A stretch of 64,000 nt of DNA from Falsiroseomonas bella (GCF_003173615.1 NZ_QGNA01000003.1:558001-622000); one strand, 5' to 3'; shown: positions 52,640 through 61,041, counted from the first letter of the stretch. The notes: generated from the sequence alone by a model not told the origin. Translations and numbers: made by a program.

Positions 52640-53405
52640 ACACCGGCGCGCGCTTCGCGAGGAAGGCTTCGTAGCCTTCCCGGAAATCGTCCCCGGCGAA
52701 GGCCTCGTCGAACATCGTGCGCAACTCGGCCGACTCCCATTCGGCACCATCCTCGATGGCATTCGCCACGGCCTTGATGGCCCGCAGTGCGGGGCGCGAT
52801 CCGGCGACCATCGGCGCGATGCGCTGCGCCACGAAATCCTCCAGCGCCTCGGCCGCGCAGACCTCCTCGACCAGGCCGATGCGCAGCGCCTCCGCGGCCT
52901 CGACCAGCCGTGCCGTGAACAGCAGGTCCTTCGCGCGCGCCGCGCCCACCGCGCGCATCAGCCGCGTGGCGTCGGCCTGGCTGTAGATCAGCCCGAGCTT
53001 CGCCGGCGTCACCGCGAACCGCGCATCATCGGCCGCAAAGCGCAGATCGCAGGCCAGTGCCAGTGCGACGCCACCGCCGACGCAGGCGCCACGGATGACA
53101 GCGACGGCCGGCTTCGGGAAGGCCGCGAGCGCCTCGACGGCCGCGCCGATCTCCGCATTCGCCCGTGTGGTGTTTTCGAGCGTCGCATAGGTCTCTGCGA
53201 ACTCGCTGATGTCCGCGCCGCCGCAAAAATGCCCGCCCGCGCCTTCCAGCCGCAGCACAGCCACCGACGCGTCCCGCGCGGCCTCTGCCACCAGCGCCGG
53301 CAGTGTGCGCCACATCGCACGCGTCATCGCGTTCCGCCGCGCCGGCTGGTCCAGCAGCAGCGTCGCCACGGCGCCCTGGCGCAGCAGGCGCACCGCGCCG
53401 CTCAT
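52626..53405 (-). CDS. Crotonase-fold (enoyl-CoA hydratase family) protein with altered catalytic residues
   Basis: A 259-residue crotonase superfamily protein. CoA and oxyanion-hole stretches are present: GGHFCGGADISEF and KPAVAVIRGACVGGGVALALACDLRFA. The two glutamates of true enoyl-CoA hydratase (in GGGCE and PE) are replaced (GGGVA and TPAKLG), so hydratase activity is doubtful. Other crotonases with this pattern act as isomerases, decarboxylases or hydrolases. ATG 53405 overlaps the CMD gene's stop as ATGA, while the divergent TRAP operon begins just beyond. Confidence 0.85.
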   Translation of the reverse strand: MSGAVRLLRQGAVATLLLDQPARRNAMTRAMWRTLPALVAEAARDASVAVLRLEGAGGHFCGGADISEFAETYATLENTTRANAEIGAAVEALAAFPKPAVAVIRGACVGGGVALALACDLRFAADDARFAVTPAKLGLIYSQADATRLMRAVGAARAKDLLFTARLVEAAEALRIGLVEEVCAAEALEDFVAQRIAPMVAGSRPALRAIKAVANAIEDGAEWESAELRTMFDEAFAGDDFREGYEAFLAKRAPVFRAR

Positions 53406-53764
53406 GCCGAAAGCTCCTCGACGCGCTTCATAACCGCTGCCCCGGCCCGCGCCCAGCATTGATGGCCGTGGATGAGAATGGCGATGGACAGCGCCTCCAT
53501 GATCTGCCCCGGCGTCAGCCCGGCGCGCAGCCCTGCCTCCGCATGAGCCACCGCGCCCTCCACATGGCCGGCGGCCACGTCCAGCACGATGAAGACGAGC
53601 TCCTTCTGGGCCAGCGGCAGGTGGCCTTCGGGCGGCGGGCGATACGCCGCCTCGCGGGCCGCCAGATAGGCCGCGAAGGCCTCCGGCGCGTGGCGCCGCA
53701 ACAGCGCGACGCTCTCCGGCACCTGGCCGATGGTGCCGTCGAAATGCCGTTCCGCCTCATTCAT
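53402..53764 (-). CDS. Small CMD/AhpD-like protein
   Basis: A 120-residue protein of the carboxymuconolactone decarboxylase fold: LPLAQKELVFIVLDVAAGHVEGAVAHAEAGLRAGLTPGQIMEALSIAILIHGHQCWARAG. The usual CxxC is absent; only one Cys (in GHQCW) remains, so it is probably not an AhpD peroxidase partner. It is the first gene of a two-gene unit with the crotonase, transcribed divergently from TRAP system 2 across operator D. Confidence 0.8.
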   Translation of the reverse strand: MNEAERHFDGTIGQVPESVALLRRHAPEAFAAYLAAREAAYRPPPEGHLPLAQKELVFIVLDVAAGHVEGAVAHAEAGLRAGLTPGQIMEALSIAILIHGHQCWARAGAAVMKRVEELSA

Positions 53765-53835
53765 GGGCTGTCCCCGCCTGCCTTACCGGCAACCTATCCG
53801 CCCCGCGCTCCGCGGCGCCAGACGGCGCGGGCGAT

Positions 53836-53847
53836 TTGTCCGAACAA
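53836..53847. promoter_or_regulatory. Operator palindrome D, TTGTCCGAACAA (one mismatch)
   Basis: Centre 53841/53842 in the 144-base divergent gap between the CMD-crotonase unit and TRAP system 2, so one site can serve both. A promoter-like TTGTCA (53851) with TTAGGT (53874) follows, pointing to the TRAP genes. Confidence 0.65.
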
Positions 53848-53908
53848 CCGTTGTCAGCGCCAGGGACGCATGGTTAGGTCTGGCCAGGGAGATCCAGGAG
53901 GACGAGAC

Positions 53909-54910
53909 ATGCAGCGACGCGACCTCATGCGGGCGGCCGGCGGCCTGAGCCTGGCCGGCGTTATCGGCGGCAAGGCGTCCGCGCAGTCCGCGACGCGCTG
54001 GGATGTGTCCATTCCCTGGGGCCCCTCGGAATTCCATACCGTCAATGCCGGCCGCTTCGCGACTGCCGTGCGGGAAGCGACGAACGGCGCGGTGCAGATG
54101 ACCGTGCATGCCGGCGGCTCGCTCGGCGTCCGCGCGAACGAGACGGTGCGCGCCGTGGGCGACGGCGTGGTGCCCATGGCGGAGATGGCGGGCTTCCAGA
54201 ATGTCGGCGACGTGCCGATGCTCGGCATCGAAAGCATCCCCTTCCTGATCGCCAGCTACGACGAGCTGGCGACCATGCATTCCCTCGTCCGCCCCACCTG
54301 GGAGCGCGAGCTGGAGCGTCGGAACAACGTCGTGCTCTACGTCGTGCCCTGGCCGATGCAGTGCATGTATTTCAAGAAGCCGATCAACACCGCGGCCGAC
54401 CTGCGCGGCATCCGCATGCGCACCTACGACCGGGTGACGGCGGAGATGGTCACGCGCCTCGGCATGGTGCCGCAGCAGCTCACCAACCCCGATGTCGTGC
54501 CGGCGCTCGCCTCCGGCCGCGTGGATGCGGTGATGACCAGCGGCACCACCGCCGTCGCGCAGCGCTACTGGGAATTCCTGAAGCACACCTACGTCACCAA
54601 CCACCTCTGGGCGTCCAACCTGATGGTGGTGAACCGGGAGAGCTGGAACCGTCTGCCGCAGGCCACGCGCGACACCATCATGCAGCTCGCGAAGCGCATG
54701 GAGCCGGAATTCTGGAACGTCTCGAAGGGCGAGCACGACCTGCGCATGGAGGAGCTGAAGCGCAACGGCATGACGGTGGCGCAGCCCGCCCCCGCCCTGC
54801 TGCAGGCGCTGCGCCAGGCCACCGCCACGATGGCGGATGACTTCGCCCGCACGAACGCGCCGGCCGGCCCGATCATCCAGCAGTTCCGCCAGCGCGTCGG
54901 CCGGGCGTGA
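53909..54910 (+). CDS. TRAP transporter solute receptor (DctP family), system 2
   Basis: A 333-residue periplasmic receptor. Signal peptide MQRRDLMRAAGGLSLAGVIGGKASA with an Arg-Arg pair (possible Tat export). Features: IPWGPSEFHTVNAGRFATAV, LGVRANETVRAVGDGVVPMAEM, LRGIRMRTYDRVTAEMVTRLGM (ligand-binding Arg), PALASGRVDAVMTSG. GGAGGACGAG precedes the ATG. It heads dctP-dctQ-dctM and a symporter gene, all overlapping by 4 bases. Divergent in sequence from receptor 1. Confidence 0.88.
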   Translation: MQRRDLMRAAGGLSLAGVIGGKASAQSATRWDVSIPWGPSEFHTVNAGRFATAVREATNGAVQMTVHAGGSLGVRANETVRAVGDGVVPMAEMAGFQNVGDVPMLGIESIPFLIASYDELATMHSLVRPTWERELERRNNVVLYVVPWPMQCMYFKKPINTAADLRGIRMRTYDRVTAEMVTRLGMVPQQLTNPDVVPALASGRVDAVMTSGTTAVAQRYWEFLKHTYVTNHLWASNLMVVNRESWNRLPQATRDTIMQLAKRMEPEFWNVSKGEHDLRMEELKRNGMTVAQPAPALLQALRQATATMADDFARTNAPAGPIIQQFRQRVGRA

Positions 54911-55467
54911 CGAGCGGCGATGACGCGCGCGCCGCGCCGCCCCCCCTGGCGGCGCTGCTGCGCGGCATCGACCTGCTCTGCGCCGCCGGCGCGGTGGTCG
55001 CCGCCGTCTCGGCGGCGCTGCTGGCGCTGATCCTGATCACCGAGGTGATCGCGACATCCTTCCTCGGCTGGTCGCAGCCCTGGGCGGTGGAATACGCGAT
55101 CTACCTGCAATGCTTCGTGCTGTTCTGCGGCGCGGGCTGGACGCTGCGGCAGGGCGGGCATATCCGCGTCGGCATCCTGCTACAGGCGCTGGGGCCCGGC
55201 GCGGCCAGGCTACTCGACCTGCTCGGCACCACCTTCGCCCTCGGGATCCTGGGCTTCGCAACCTGGGCGCTGTGGCAGCAGCTGCTGCGCACGGTGGAGT
55301 TCGGCTCGACCTCCTACTACCCGATGGGCACGCCGCTCTGGATCCCGCAGGCGCTGCTGACGCTCGGTGTCACGCTGCTGCTGCTCGCCTTCTTCGCGCG
55401 GCTCTTGCGGCTGCTGGTCGGCCTGCGGCCCGACCTCGGCGCGGGCTATGGCGGCGGCGCCGAATGA
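54907..55467 (+). CDS. TRAP transporter small membrane subunit (DctQ), system 2
   Basis: A 186-residue four-helix membrane protein (helices at about 18-40, 55-78, 98-118, 138-160), with the loop LRQGGHIRVGILLQALGPGA typical of DctQ. GTG start at 54907 overlaps the receptor stop as GTGA. No hairpin separates it from its receptor gene, unlike system 1. Confidence 0.87.
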   Translation: MTSGDDARAAPPPLAALLRGIDLLCAAGAVVAAVSAALLALILITEVIATSFLGWSQPWAVEYAIYLQCFVLFCGAGWTLRQGGHIRVGILLQALGPGAARLLDLLGTTFALGILGFATWALWQQLLRTVEFGSTSYYPMGTPLWIPQALLTLGVTLLLLAFFARLLRLLVGLRPDLGAGYGGGAE

Positions 55468-56759
55468 CGGGTCCGCTCGCCCTCGTCCTCGGCATGCTCG
55501 TCGTCACCCTGGCGGGTGGCGTGTGGGTCGGCGTTGCGTTGATGTCCATCGGAGTCGTCGCGCTCGAGACCTTCCGCGACATGCGGGTGGACCGATTCCT
55601 CGCGGGCGACATCTGGTCCAGCAGCACGGCGGTGGAGCTCATCACCCTGCCGCTCTTCATCCTGATGGGTGAGTTGCTGTTCCACACGCGCCTGTCGGAG
55701 AACCTGTTCCGCGGCCTCTCGCCCTGGACGCGGCGGCTGCCGGGGCGGCTCGTGCATGTGAACGTGCTGGGCTGCACGCTGTTCGCCGCCGTCTCCGGCA
55801 GCAGCGCCGCCACCACGGCGACGGTCGGGCGTATCACGCTGCAGGAGCTGCTCGCACGCGGCTACGACCGGCGGCTCGCGGTGGCCTCGCTGGCTGGCGC
55901 GGGAACGCTCGGCTTCCTCATCCCGCCCTCGATCCCCCTGATCGTGTATGGCGTCGTCGCTGATGTCTCGATCCTGGAGCTGTTCATCGCCGGACTGGTG
56001 CCTGGCCTGCTGCTGGCCGCGATGTTCATGGGCTGGATCGCCTTCCGTGCCTGGCGCGACCCTTCGCTCGTGCCCCCGCAGGAGCCCGCCATCCCGCGCG
56101 CCGAGGCGATCCGGTCGCTCGCGAACCTCATCCCGATCGTCTTCCTGATCGGCTTCGTGATGGGCAGCCTCTATTTCGGCTTCGCCTCCATCACGGAAGC
56201 GGCAGCCATCGGCGTGCTGGGGGCGCTGTTCGTCGCGATCGGCCAGCGCACGCTGACGCTGCACGGCCTGTGGCAGGCGCTGCTCGGCACAGTGAAGACC
56301 TGTTCGATGATCGGCCTGATCCTGGTGGGCGCGCTGTTCCTCTCCAAGGCAATGGCGCGCCTCGGCCTGCCGGCCGAGGTTGCGAACGAGATCCAGTCCT
56401 GGGGACTGCATCCCTACACGCTGATCCTCGTGCTGCTGCTGTTCTACCTGCTGCTGGGCTGCGTGCTGGACGGGCTCTCGGCCATCGTGATGACGCTGCC
56501 CGTCACGCTGCCGCTGGCCGTCGCGGCCGGTTTCGACCCGGTCTGGTTCGGCGTCTTCCTCATCATCACCATCGAGATGGCGCAGATCACCCCGCCGGTC
56601 GGCTTCAACCTGTTCGTCATCCAGGGCCTGACACGCGACGGCATCTTCCGCATCGCCGGCTGGGCCTGGCCCTTCTGCGCGATCATGATGGTCTTCACCG
56701 CGCTGATCACCGTCTTCCCGGAGATCGTGACCTTCCTGCCGCATTCCACGCGCGGATGA
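55464..56759 (+). CDS. TRAP transporter large membrane subunit (DctM), system 2
   Basis: A 431-residue permease with about 12 helices. Motifs: TLPLFILMGELLFHTRLSENLFRG, GCTLFAAVSGSSAATTATVGRI, GAGTLGFLIPPSIPLIVYGVV, TEAAAIGVLGALF, MAQITPPVGFNLFVIQG. ATG 55464 overlaps the dctQ stop (ATGA). It is coupled to the downstream symporter gene by the same kind of overlap. Confidence 0.92.
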   Translation: MTGPLALVLGMLVVTLAGGVWVGVALMSIGVVALETFRDMRVDRFLAGDIWSSSTAVELITLPLFILMGELLFHTRLSENLFRGLSPWTRRLPGRLVHVNVLGCTLFAAVSGSSAATTATVGRITLQELLARGYDRRLAVASLAGAGTLGFLIPPSIPLIVYGVVADVSILELFIAGLVPGLLLAAMFMGWIAFRAWRDPSLVPPQEPAIPRAEAIRSLANLIPIVFLIGFVMGSLYFGFASITEAAAIGVLGALFVAIGQRTLTLHGLWQALLGTVKTCSMIGLILVGALFLSKAMARLGLPAEVANEIQSWGLHPYTLILVLLLFYLLLGCVLDGLSAIVMTLPVTLPLAVAAGFDPVWFGVFLIITIEMAQITPPVGFNLFVIQGLTRDGIFRIAGWAWPFCAIMMVFTALITVFPEIVTFLPHSTRG

Positions 56760-57676
56760 GCGCGCTGATCCGGCGCCATGGCATGGCGCTGATCGCGGCG
56801 GGGGCGCTGCTCGGCATCGCGGTGCCACCGCTTGCCGCCACGATGCGGCCCTGGCTGCTCTGGATCTCGCTGGCCGTGATGACACTTGCGCTGCTGCGGG
56901 TGGAGCCGGCGGCGCTCGTCGGCGTGCTGCGGCGGCCGCGCCTGGCGCTGCTGGTGCTGGCCTGGGTGACACTCGGCGTGCCGGCGCTGGTCTATGCGCT
57001 GCTGGCGCCCTTGCTGGCAGGCGGCAGCGCCTTCCTCGCCGCGGCCGTGCTGATCGCCGCGACACCCTCCGTGATGTCGGCCGCGGTTTTCGCGATCCTG
57101 CTCGGCGCCGATGCCGCGCTGCTGACGGTCGTGGCGATACCCTCGAATGCCTTGGCGCCGGTCTTGCTGCCGGCCGTCGCAGCCTTCATGGGTGTGTCCG
57201 CGCAGGTGGATCCCTGGGGGATGGCGCTGCGCCTGGCCGTGCTGGTCTTCGGCAGCTTCGCGCTGGCGGGGCTCGCGATCCGGCTTGCCGGGCGCCCTGC
57301 GCTGCGCAGCGCCGCACCCGTGCTCGACACCTGGATCGTCGTGCTGGTGACGGCCTCGGCGATCCCCTGCATGGACGGCGTGGGCGAGGCGCTGGCGGCG
57401 CGCCCGCTCGGCTTCCTGCTGATGCTGGGCTTCGCGCTCGGGCTGAACCTGGCGCTGCAGGCCATCGGCTTCGTGGTGTTCCTGCCGGCCCCGCGGGAGG
57501 GCGCGCTCTCCGCCGGCCTGGTCAGCGGCACGCGCAACATGGTGCTGCTGCTGGCGGCACTGGGCGATCCCGGGGAGAGCGACATCGGCCTGATCGTCGC
57601 GGCGGCGCAGCTTGCGCTCTTCGTCATGCCGGTGCTGGTCGCGCCCGCCTATCGCCGGTTGCGCCGCCGCACTTGA
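56756..57676 (+). CDS. Putative membrane transporter, bile acid:sodium symporter-like
   Basis: A 306-residue hydrophobic protein with about nine or ten helices, resembling the SBF/BART superfamily (for example AAATPSVMSAAVFAILLGADAALLTVVAIPSNALAPVL and SAGLVSGTRNMVLLLAALG, the crossed-helix motif region). Its ATG overlaps the dctM stop, so it belongs to the TRAP system 2 operon. A second secondary transporter behind a TRAP set may serve export or a related substrate. Family assignment is by pattern only. Confidence 0.65.
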   Translation: MSALIRRHGMALIAAGALLGIAVPPLAATMRPWLLWISLAVMTLALLRVEPAALVGVLRRPRLALLVLAWVTLGVPALVYALLAPLLAGGSAFLAAAVLIAATPSVMSAAVFAILLGADAALLTVVAIPSNALAPVLLPAVAAFMGVSAQVDPWGMALRLAVLVFGSFALAGLAIRLAGRPALRSAAPVLDTWIVVLVTASAIPCMDGVGEALAARPLGFLLMLGFALGLNLALQAIGFVVFLPAPREGALSAGLVSGTRNMVLLLAALGDPGESDIGLIVAAAQLALFVMPVLVAPAYRRLRRRT

Positions 57677-57701
57677 CGCCGCGCACAGCCGGCGGCACGG
57701 A

Positions 57702-57716
57702 ATTGTCCGGACAAAT
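57702..57716. promoter_or_regulatory. Operator palindrome E, ATTGTCCGGACAAAT
   Basis: Core TTGTCCGGACAA perfect (57703-57714), centre 57708/57709, 23 bases before the MaoC start. A TTGACG at 57673 may be the -35. Confidence 0.7.
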
Positions 57717-57731
57717 CGAGAGGGGGACGCC

Positions 57732-58250
57732 TTGGTCCAGACCCACAAGGAAGTCGCGCCCGGCCGCTTCCGCGAGACCTTCGGCCGCTATTTCGAGGAT
57801 TTCGAGCCCGGCCACATCTACGAGCACCGCCCCAACCGCACGATCACGGAGACGGAGAACACCTGGTTCACGCTGCTGACGATGAACCAGCACCCGATGC
57901 ATTTCGACGCGGAATACGCGAAGCATTCCGAGTTCGGCCGCTGCATCATCTGCTCCCCCTTCACCGTCGCGCTGATGGTGGGGATGAGCGTCTCCGACGT
58001 GTCGCAGAAGGCGATCGCCAATCTCGGCTGGAAGGAGATCAAGCTCACCTACCCGCTCTTCGCCGGCGACACGCTTTCCGCCGAGAGCGAGGTGCTGGAC
58101 AAGCGGGAGAGCAAGTCGCGCCCGAATGCAGGGATCGTCACCATCCGCACGCGCGGCTTCAACCAGGATGGCAAGCTGGTCTGCGAGTTCGACCGCACCA
58201 TGCTGATCGCGAAGCGCGGCTTCGAGGTGGAAGCGAAGGCCGGGTACTAG
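57732..58250 (+). CDS. MaoC-family (hot-dog) acyl-CoA hydratase
   Basis: A 172-residue hydratase adding water to a 2-enoyl-CoA. The segment RETFGRYFEDFEPGHIYEHRPNRTITETENTWFTLLTMNQHPMHFDAEYAKHSEFGR is close to the mesaconyl/itaconyl-CoA hydratase-like MaoC group; Asp and His of the catalytic pair lie in MHFDAEYAKHSEFG. The start is TTG 57732, 5 bases after GAGAGGGGGA; upstream in-frame codons lie in the symporter gene. Alone behind operator E; its stop overlaps the convergent carbamoylase gene by 4 bases. Confidence 0.87.
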   Translation: MVQTHKEVAPGRFRETFGRYFEDFEPGHIYEHRPNRTITETENTWFTLLTMNQHPMHFDAEYAKHSEFGRCIICSPFTVALMVGMSVSDVSQKAIANLGWKEIKLTYPLFAGDTLSAESEVLDKRESKSRPNAGIVTIRTRGFNQDGKLVCEFDRTMLIAKRGFEVEAKAGY

Positions 58251-59182
58251 GCAGGCGGCTCGGCCCCGGTCCTCTCCACGATCATCCGGTAATGCTCCGG
58301 TCGGCGGTGGCGGGCGAAGTTGAAGATGTTGCGCTTGATCGGGTTCGCGGCGTCCAGGTCGCAACGCGCCATCACCAGCTCGTCGCCCGCCGTGATGGCC
58401 TGCGCCACGATCTCCCCGGTCGGCGCGATGATGCAGCTGCCGCCGATCTGCTCGATGCCTTCCTCCACGCCGGCCTTGGCCACGCCCACCACCCAGCAGC
58501 CATTCTGGTAGGCGCCGGCCTGCATGGAGAGGTGGTTGTGGAACTCGGCCAGCCGGTCGTGCTGCGGCGTCGTGGGATCGTGGCGCGGCGTGTTGTAGCC
58601 CAGCAGCACGAGCTCCGCCCCCTGCAGCCCCAGCACGCGCCAGGCTTCCGGCCAGCGGCGGTCGTTGCAGATCATCATCCCCGTGACGCCGCCGAAGGCG
58701 CGCCACACAGGCCAGCCGAGATTCCCAACTTCAAAGTAGCGCTTCTCCAGGTTCTGGAAGGGCCGCCAGGGCTCGTGCTCCGCATGGCCCGGCAGGTGGA
58801 TCTTGCGGTATTTCCCGATCACCTGCCCGTCCTTGCCGACGAGGATCGCGGTGTTGAAGCGGCGCTGCCGCCCCTCCTCCTCGACCAGCTCGCAGTAGCC
58901 GAGATGGAAGCCGACGCCGAGGCGACGCGCCTCGTTGAACAGCGGCGCCGTCTCGTTGGAAGGCATCTCGCGCTCGAACCAGGCATCCAGTTCGGCCGCG
59001 TCCTCGATCCACCAATGCGGGAAGAACGCCGTCAGCGTCGCCTCGGGGAAGACGACCAGCTCGCAGCCCGTGGCGGCGCCCTGGCGCAGCAGCGCGATCA
59101 GGCGCTCCACCACCTGGGGGCGTGACTCGCTGCGCGCGATGGGGCCCATCTGCGCCGCGCCGATGGTGACGATCCTGGGCAT
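58247..59182 (-). CDS. N-carbamoyl-D-amino-acid hydrolase (D-carbamoylase)
   Basis: A 311-residue nitrilase-superfamily enzyme that removes the carbamoyl group from N-carbamoyl amino acids, giving the amino acid, CO2 and ammonia. The catalytic triad is exactly spaced as in the Agrobacterium enzyme: Glu47 in VVFPEATLT, Lys127 in KYRKIHLPGH, Cys172 in MMICNDRRWPE. Further matches are NTAILVGKDGQVIGKYRK and YNTPRHDPTTPQHD. Usual partner is a hydantoinase; none is in the window. It is the last gene of the ABC-kinase operon, 17 bases after the ATPase gene. Confidence 0.9.
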   Translation of the reverse strand: MPRIVTIGAAQMGPIARSESRPQVVERLIALLRQGAATGCELVVFPEATLTAFFPHWWIEDAAELDAWFEREMPSNETAPLFNEARRLGVGFHLGYCELVEEEGRQRRFNTAILVGKDGQVIGKYRKIHLPGHAEHEPWRPFQNLEKRYFEVGNLGWPVWRAFGGVTGMMICNDRRWPEAWRVLGLQGAELVLLGYNTPRHDPTTPQHDRLAEFHNHLSMQAGAYQNGCWVVGVAKAGVEEGIEQIGGSCIIAPTGEIVAQAITAGDELVMARCDLDAANPIKRNIFNFARHRRPEHYRMIVERTGAEPPA

Positions 59183-59199
59183 GTCGCAAAGAACCTCCG

Positions 59200-59934
59200 T
59201 CAGGCCGCGCGCTGCATGATCATCGCGGCGAGGTCGCCCGCGGTCAGCCCCGCCACCGGCCGGTCCTGCACCTTGCGGCCACCGCGCAGGATCACCACGC
59301 GGTCAGCCACCGCGACCACATCCTGCATGGCGTGGCTGACCAGGATGACCGTGTGCTTCTCCGCTTGCAGGCGCCGGATCAGTTCCAGCACCTGCGCCGT
59401 CTCCTTCACGCCGAGAGCCGCGGTCGGCTCGTCCATGATGATGATGCGCGCGTCCCAGCGCAGCGCCCGGCAGATCGCGACCGCCTGCCGCTGCCCGCCG
59501 GAGAGGCGCTCCACCGGGGTCTCCATGTCCGCGATGTCCACGGCAAGGCGTGCAAGGAAGCCGCGGCTCATCTCCGCCATGCGGCGCTTGTCGAGCAGCC
59601 CGAAAGGCGGGCGCGTCAGCTCCGATCCGAGGAACACGTTCTGCCAGATAGAGAGCCGCGGCGCGACCGCGAGGTCCTGGTAGATCGTCGCGATTCCCTT
59701 CCGCAGCGCATCCTGCGGATCGCGGAATTTTTCGTTCGCGCCATCCAGCGCGATGCTGCCGGCGGTCGGCGCCTGCGCCCCGGCCAGGATCTTCACCAGC
59801 GAGGATTTTCCCGCGCCGTTGTCGCCGCAGAGCGCGACCACCTCGCCCGCGCCGATGTCGAAGTCCACGTCGCGCAGCGCGGTGACAGCGCCATAGGACA
59901 TGCCGATGCCGCGGAGGGAGAGAAGCGGGGTCAC
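59200..59934 (-). CDS. Sugar-type ABC transporter ATP-binding protein, single domain
   Basis: A 244-residue ATPase. Walker A GDNGAGKSS (37-45), Q-loop in IYQDLAVAPRLSIWQNVFLG, signature LSGGQRQ (144-150), Walker B IIIMDEPTAA (Asp168-Glu169), switch His201. The sequence GIATIYQDLA and GVKETAQV belong to the RbsA/FrcA carbohydrate class, but the usual second ATPase half is missing, as in FrcA. The start is probably GTG 59934, since the upstream in-frame residues are not family-like; the upstream region also carries a repeat. Confidence 0.85.
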   Translation of the reverse strand: MTPLLSLRGIGMSYGAVTALRDVDFDIGAGEVVALCGDNGAGKSSLVKILAGAQAPTAGSIALDGANEKFRDPQDALRKGIATIYQDLAVAPRLSIWQNVFLGSELTRPPFGLLDKRRMAEMSRGFLARLAVDIADMETPVERLSGGQRQAVAICRALRWDARIIIMDEPTAALGVKETAQVLELIRRLQAEKHTVILVSHAMQDVVAVADRVVILRGGRKVQDRPVAGLTAGDLAAMIMQRAA

Positions 59935-60026
59935 GGGTGGAGACACCCGCACCCCGACCAGCCCGCGGCCTCGCGGCGATGCCGCAAGCCCCCGCTCCGC
60001 GGCAGAGGGAGCAGCATGCACGACTT

Positions 60027-60064
60027 CTCCCTCTCCCGCTTGCGCGGAAGGGTCGGGGTGGGGG
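60027..60064. repeat. Dispersed GC-rich repeat element, copy 1
   Basis: 38 bases with 35 identical to copy 2 at 62014-62051, containing CCGCTTGCG flanked by pyrimidine and purine runs and ending GGGTCGGGGTGGGGG. An inverted partial copy (ACCCGCACCCCGACC) lies at 59945-59959. Intergenic position, between ATPase and binding protein genes. Confidence 0.75.
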
Positions 60065-60077
60065 TAATCCGCATCTC

Positions 60078-61031
60078 CTACAGGAACCGCCGCACGTTGT
60101 TCCCATCGACCAGGAACGCATCCATGAACAGATACGGCCCGGAGGTGATCGCGCCCTTAGGCTCGCCCTTCGCCACGATGCGCTCGACGGCGTCCACCGC
60201 CTTCGTCCCCATCTCCTCGAAGGGGATCGTCACCGTCGCCATCAGCGTGCTCTCGGGATCGGCGATGCGGCGATAGGTCTCGGCGCCGCCATCGATCGAG
60301 ACGAACTTGACCTGGCCCTTCTTCGCGCCGCGCGCCTTCAGCAGGTCGTCGATCACGAAGGCCTGGCCGTCGAAGCTCGCCCAGATGCCCTGTGTCTGCG
60401 CGCCGTGGCGCAGCAGCAGCGCCTGGAAGCCCTGGCGCACGTCGTCGCGCCAGCTTGCCGTGCGCGCCATGGTGTGGCTGCCCAGCACGCGCACGCCGGT
60501 GTTCTCGCTCAGCACCACGTCCAGCACCTTGCCGCGGATGCGCGTGCCGACATTGCCCTCGAAGCGCTGCGTCAGGATGTTGCCCTGATAGCCAAGCTCG
60601 CCCAGCAGCCACAGCGCCGCCTCCGCTCCCACCTTGTACTCGTTCACCTGGATGTCGAAGAGCGTGTCGTTGGACGCGCCGGACATGATGGTGACCACCG
60701 GGACATTGGCCGCCTTGGCGCGCTGGAACTGCGCTTCCGCCTCCACCGGCTTGCCCATGCAGACGATGATCGCCTTCGGCCGGCGGCCGATCAGCGTGTC
60801 CAGCTGCTCGGCATGGCGCGGCAGCGATCCCTCGCTGTTCAGCACCGTCGCGTTCCAGCCCTTGGCGCGCGCGGCCGCCGCCGCGGCGTTGGCGGCGCGG
60901 GCATGCGTCTCGCTGCTCATCTGGAAGCCGATGATCGCGACATCCATCGCCTGCGCCAGCGCCGGCCGAGCCAGGGTCGCCGCCAGCGCCGCACCGCCGA
61001 GCATCAGGCCGCGCTTCGTGATCTGCTGCAT
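60078..61031 (-). CDS. Periplasmic sugar-binding protein (RbsB/FrcB-type)
   Basis: A 317-residue type I periplasmic binding protein. Signal peptide MQQITKRGLMLGGAALAATLARPALA; mature part starts MDVAIIGFQMSSETHARAANAAAAAARAKGWNATVLNSEG. Ligand-side stretches include IVCMGKPVEAEAQF, GASNDTLFDIQVNEYKVG and SFDGQAFVIDDLLKARG. ATG 61031 follows GGGAGAGAACG. It lies 10 bases after the permease. The sugar cannot be named. Confidence 0.88.
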   Translation of the reverse strand: MQQITKRGLMLGGAALAATLARPALAQAMDVAIIGFQMSSETHARAANAAAAAARAKGWNATVLNSEGSLPRHAEQLDTLIGRRPKAIIVCMGKPVEAEAQFQRAKAANVPVVTIMSGASNDTLFDIQVNEYKVGAEAALWLLGELGYQGNILTQRFEGNVGTRIRGKVLDVVLSENTGVRVLGSHTMARTASWRDDVRQGFQALLLRHGAQTQGIWASFDGQAFVIDDLLKARGAKKGQVKFVSIDGGAETYRRIADPESTLMATVTIPFEEMGTKAVDAVERIVAKGEPKGAITSGPYLFMDAFLVDGNNVRRFL

Positions 61032-61041
61032 CGTTCTCTCC

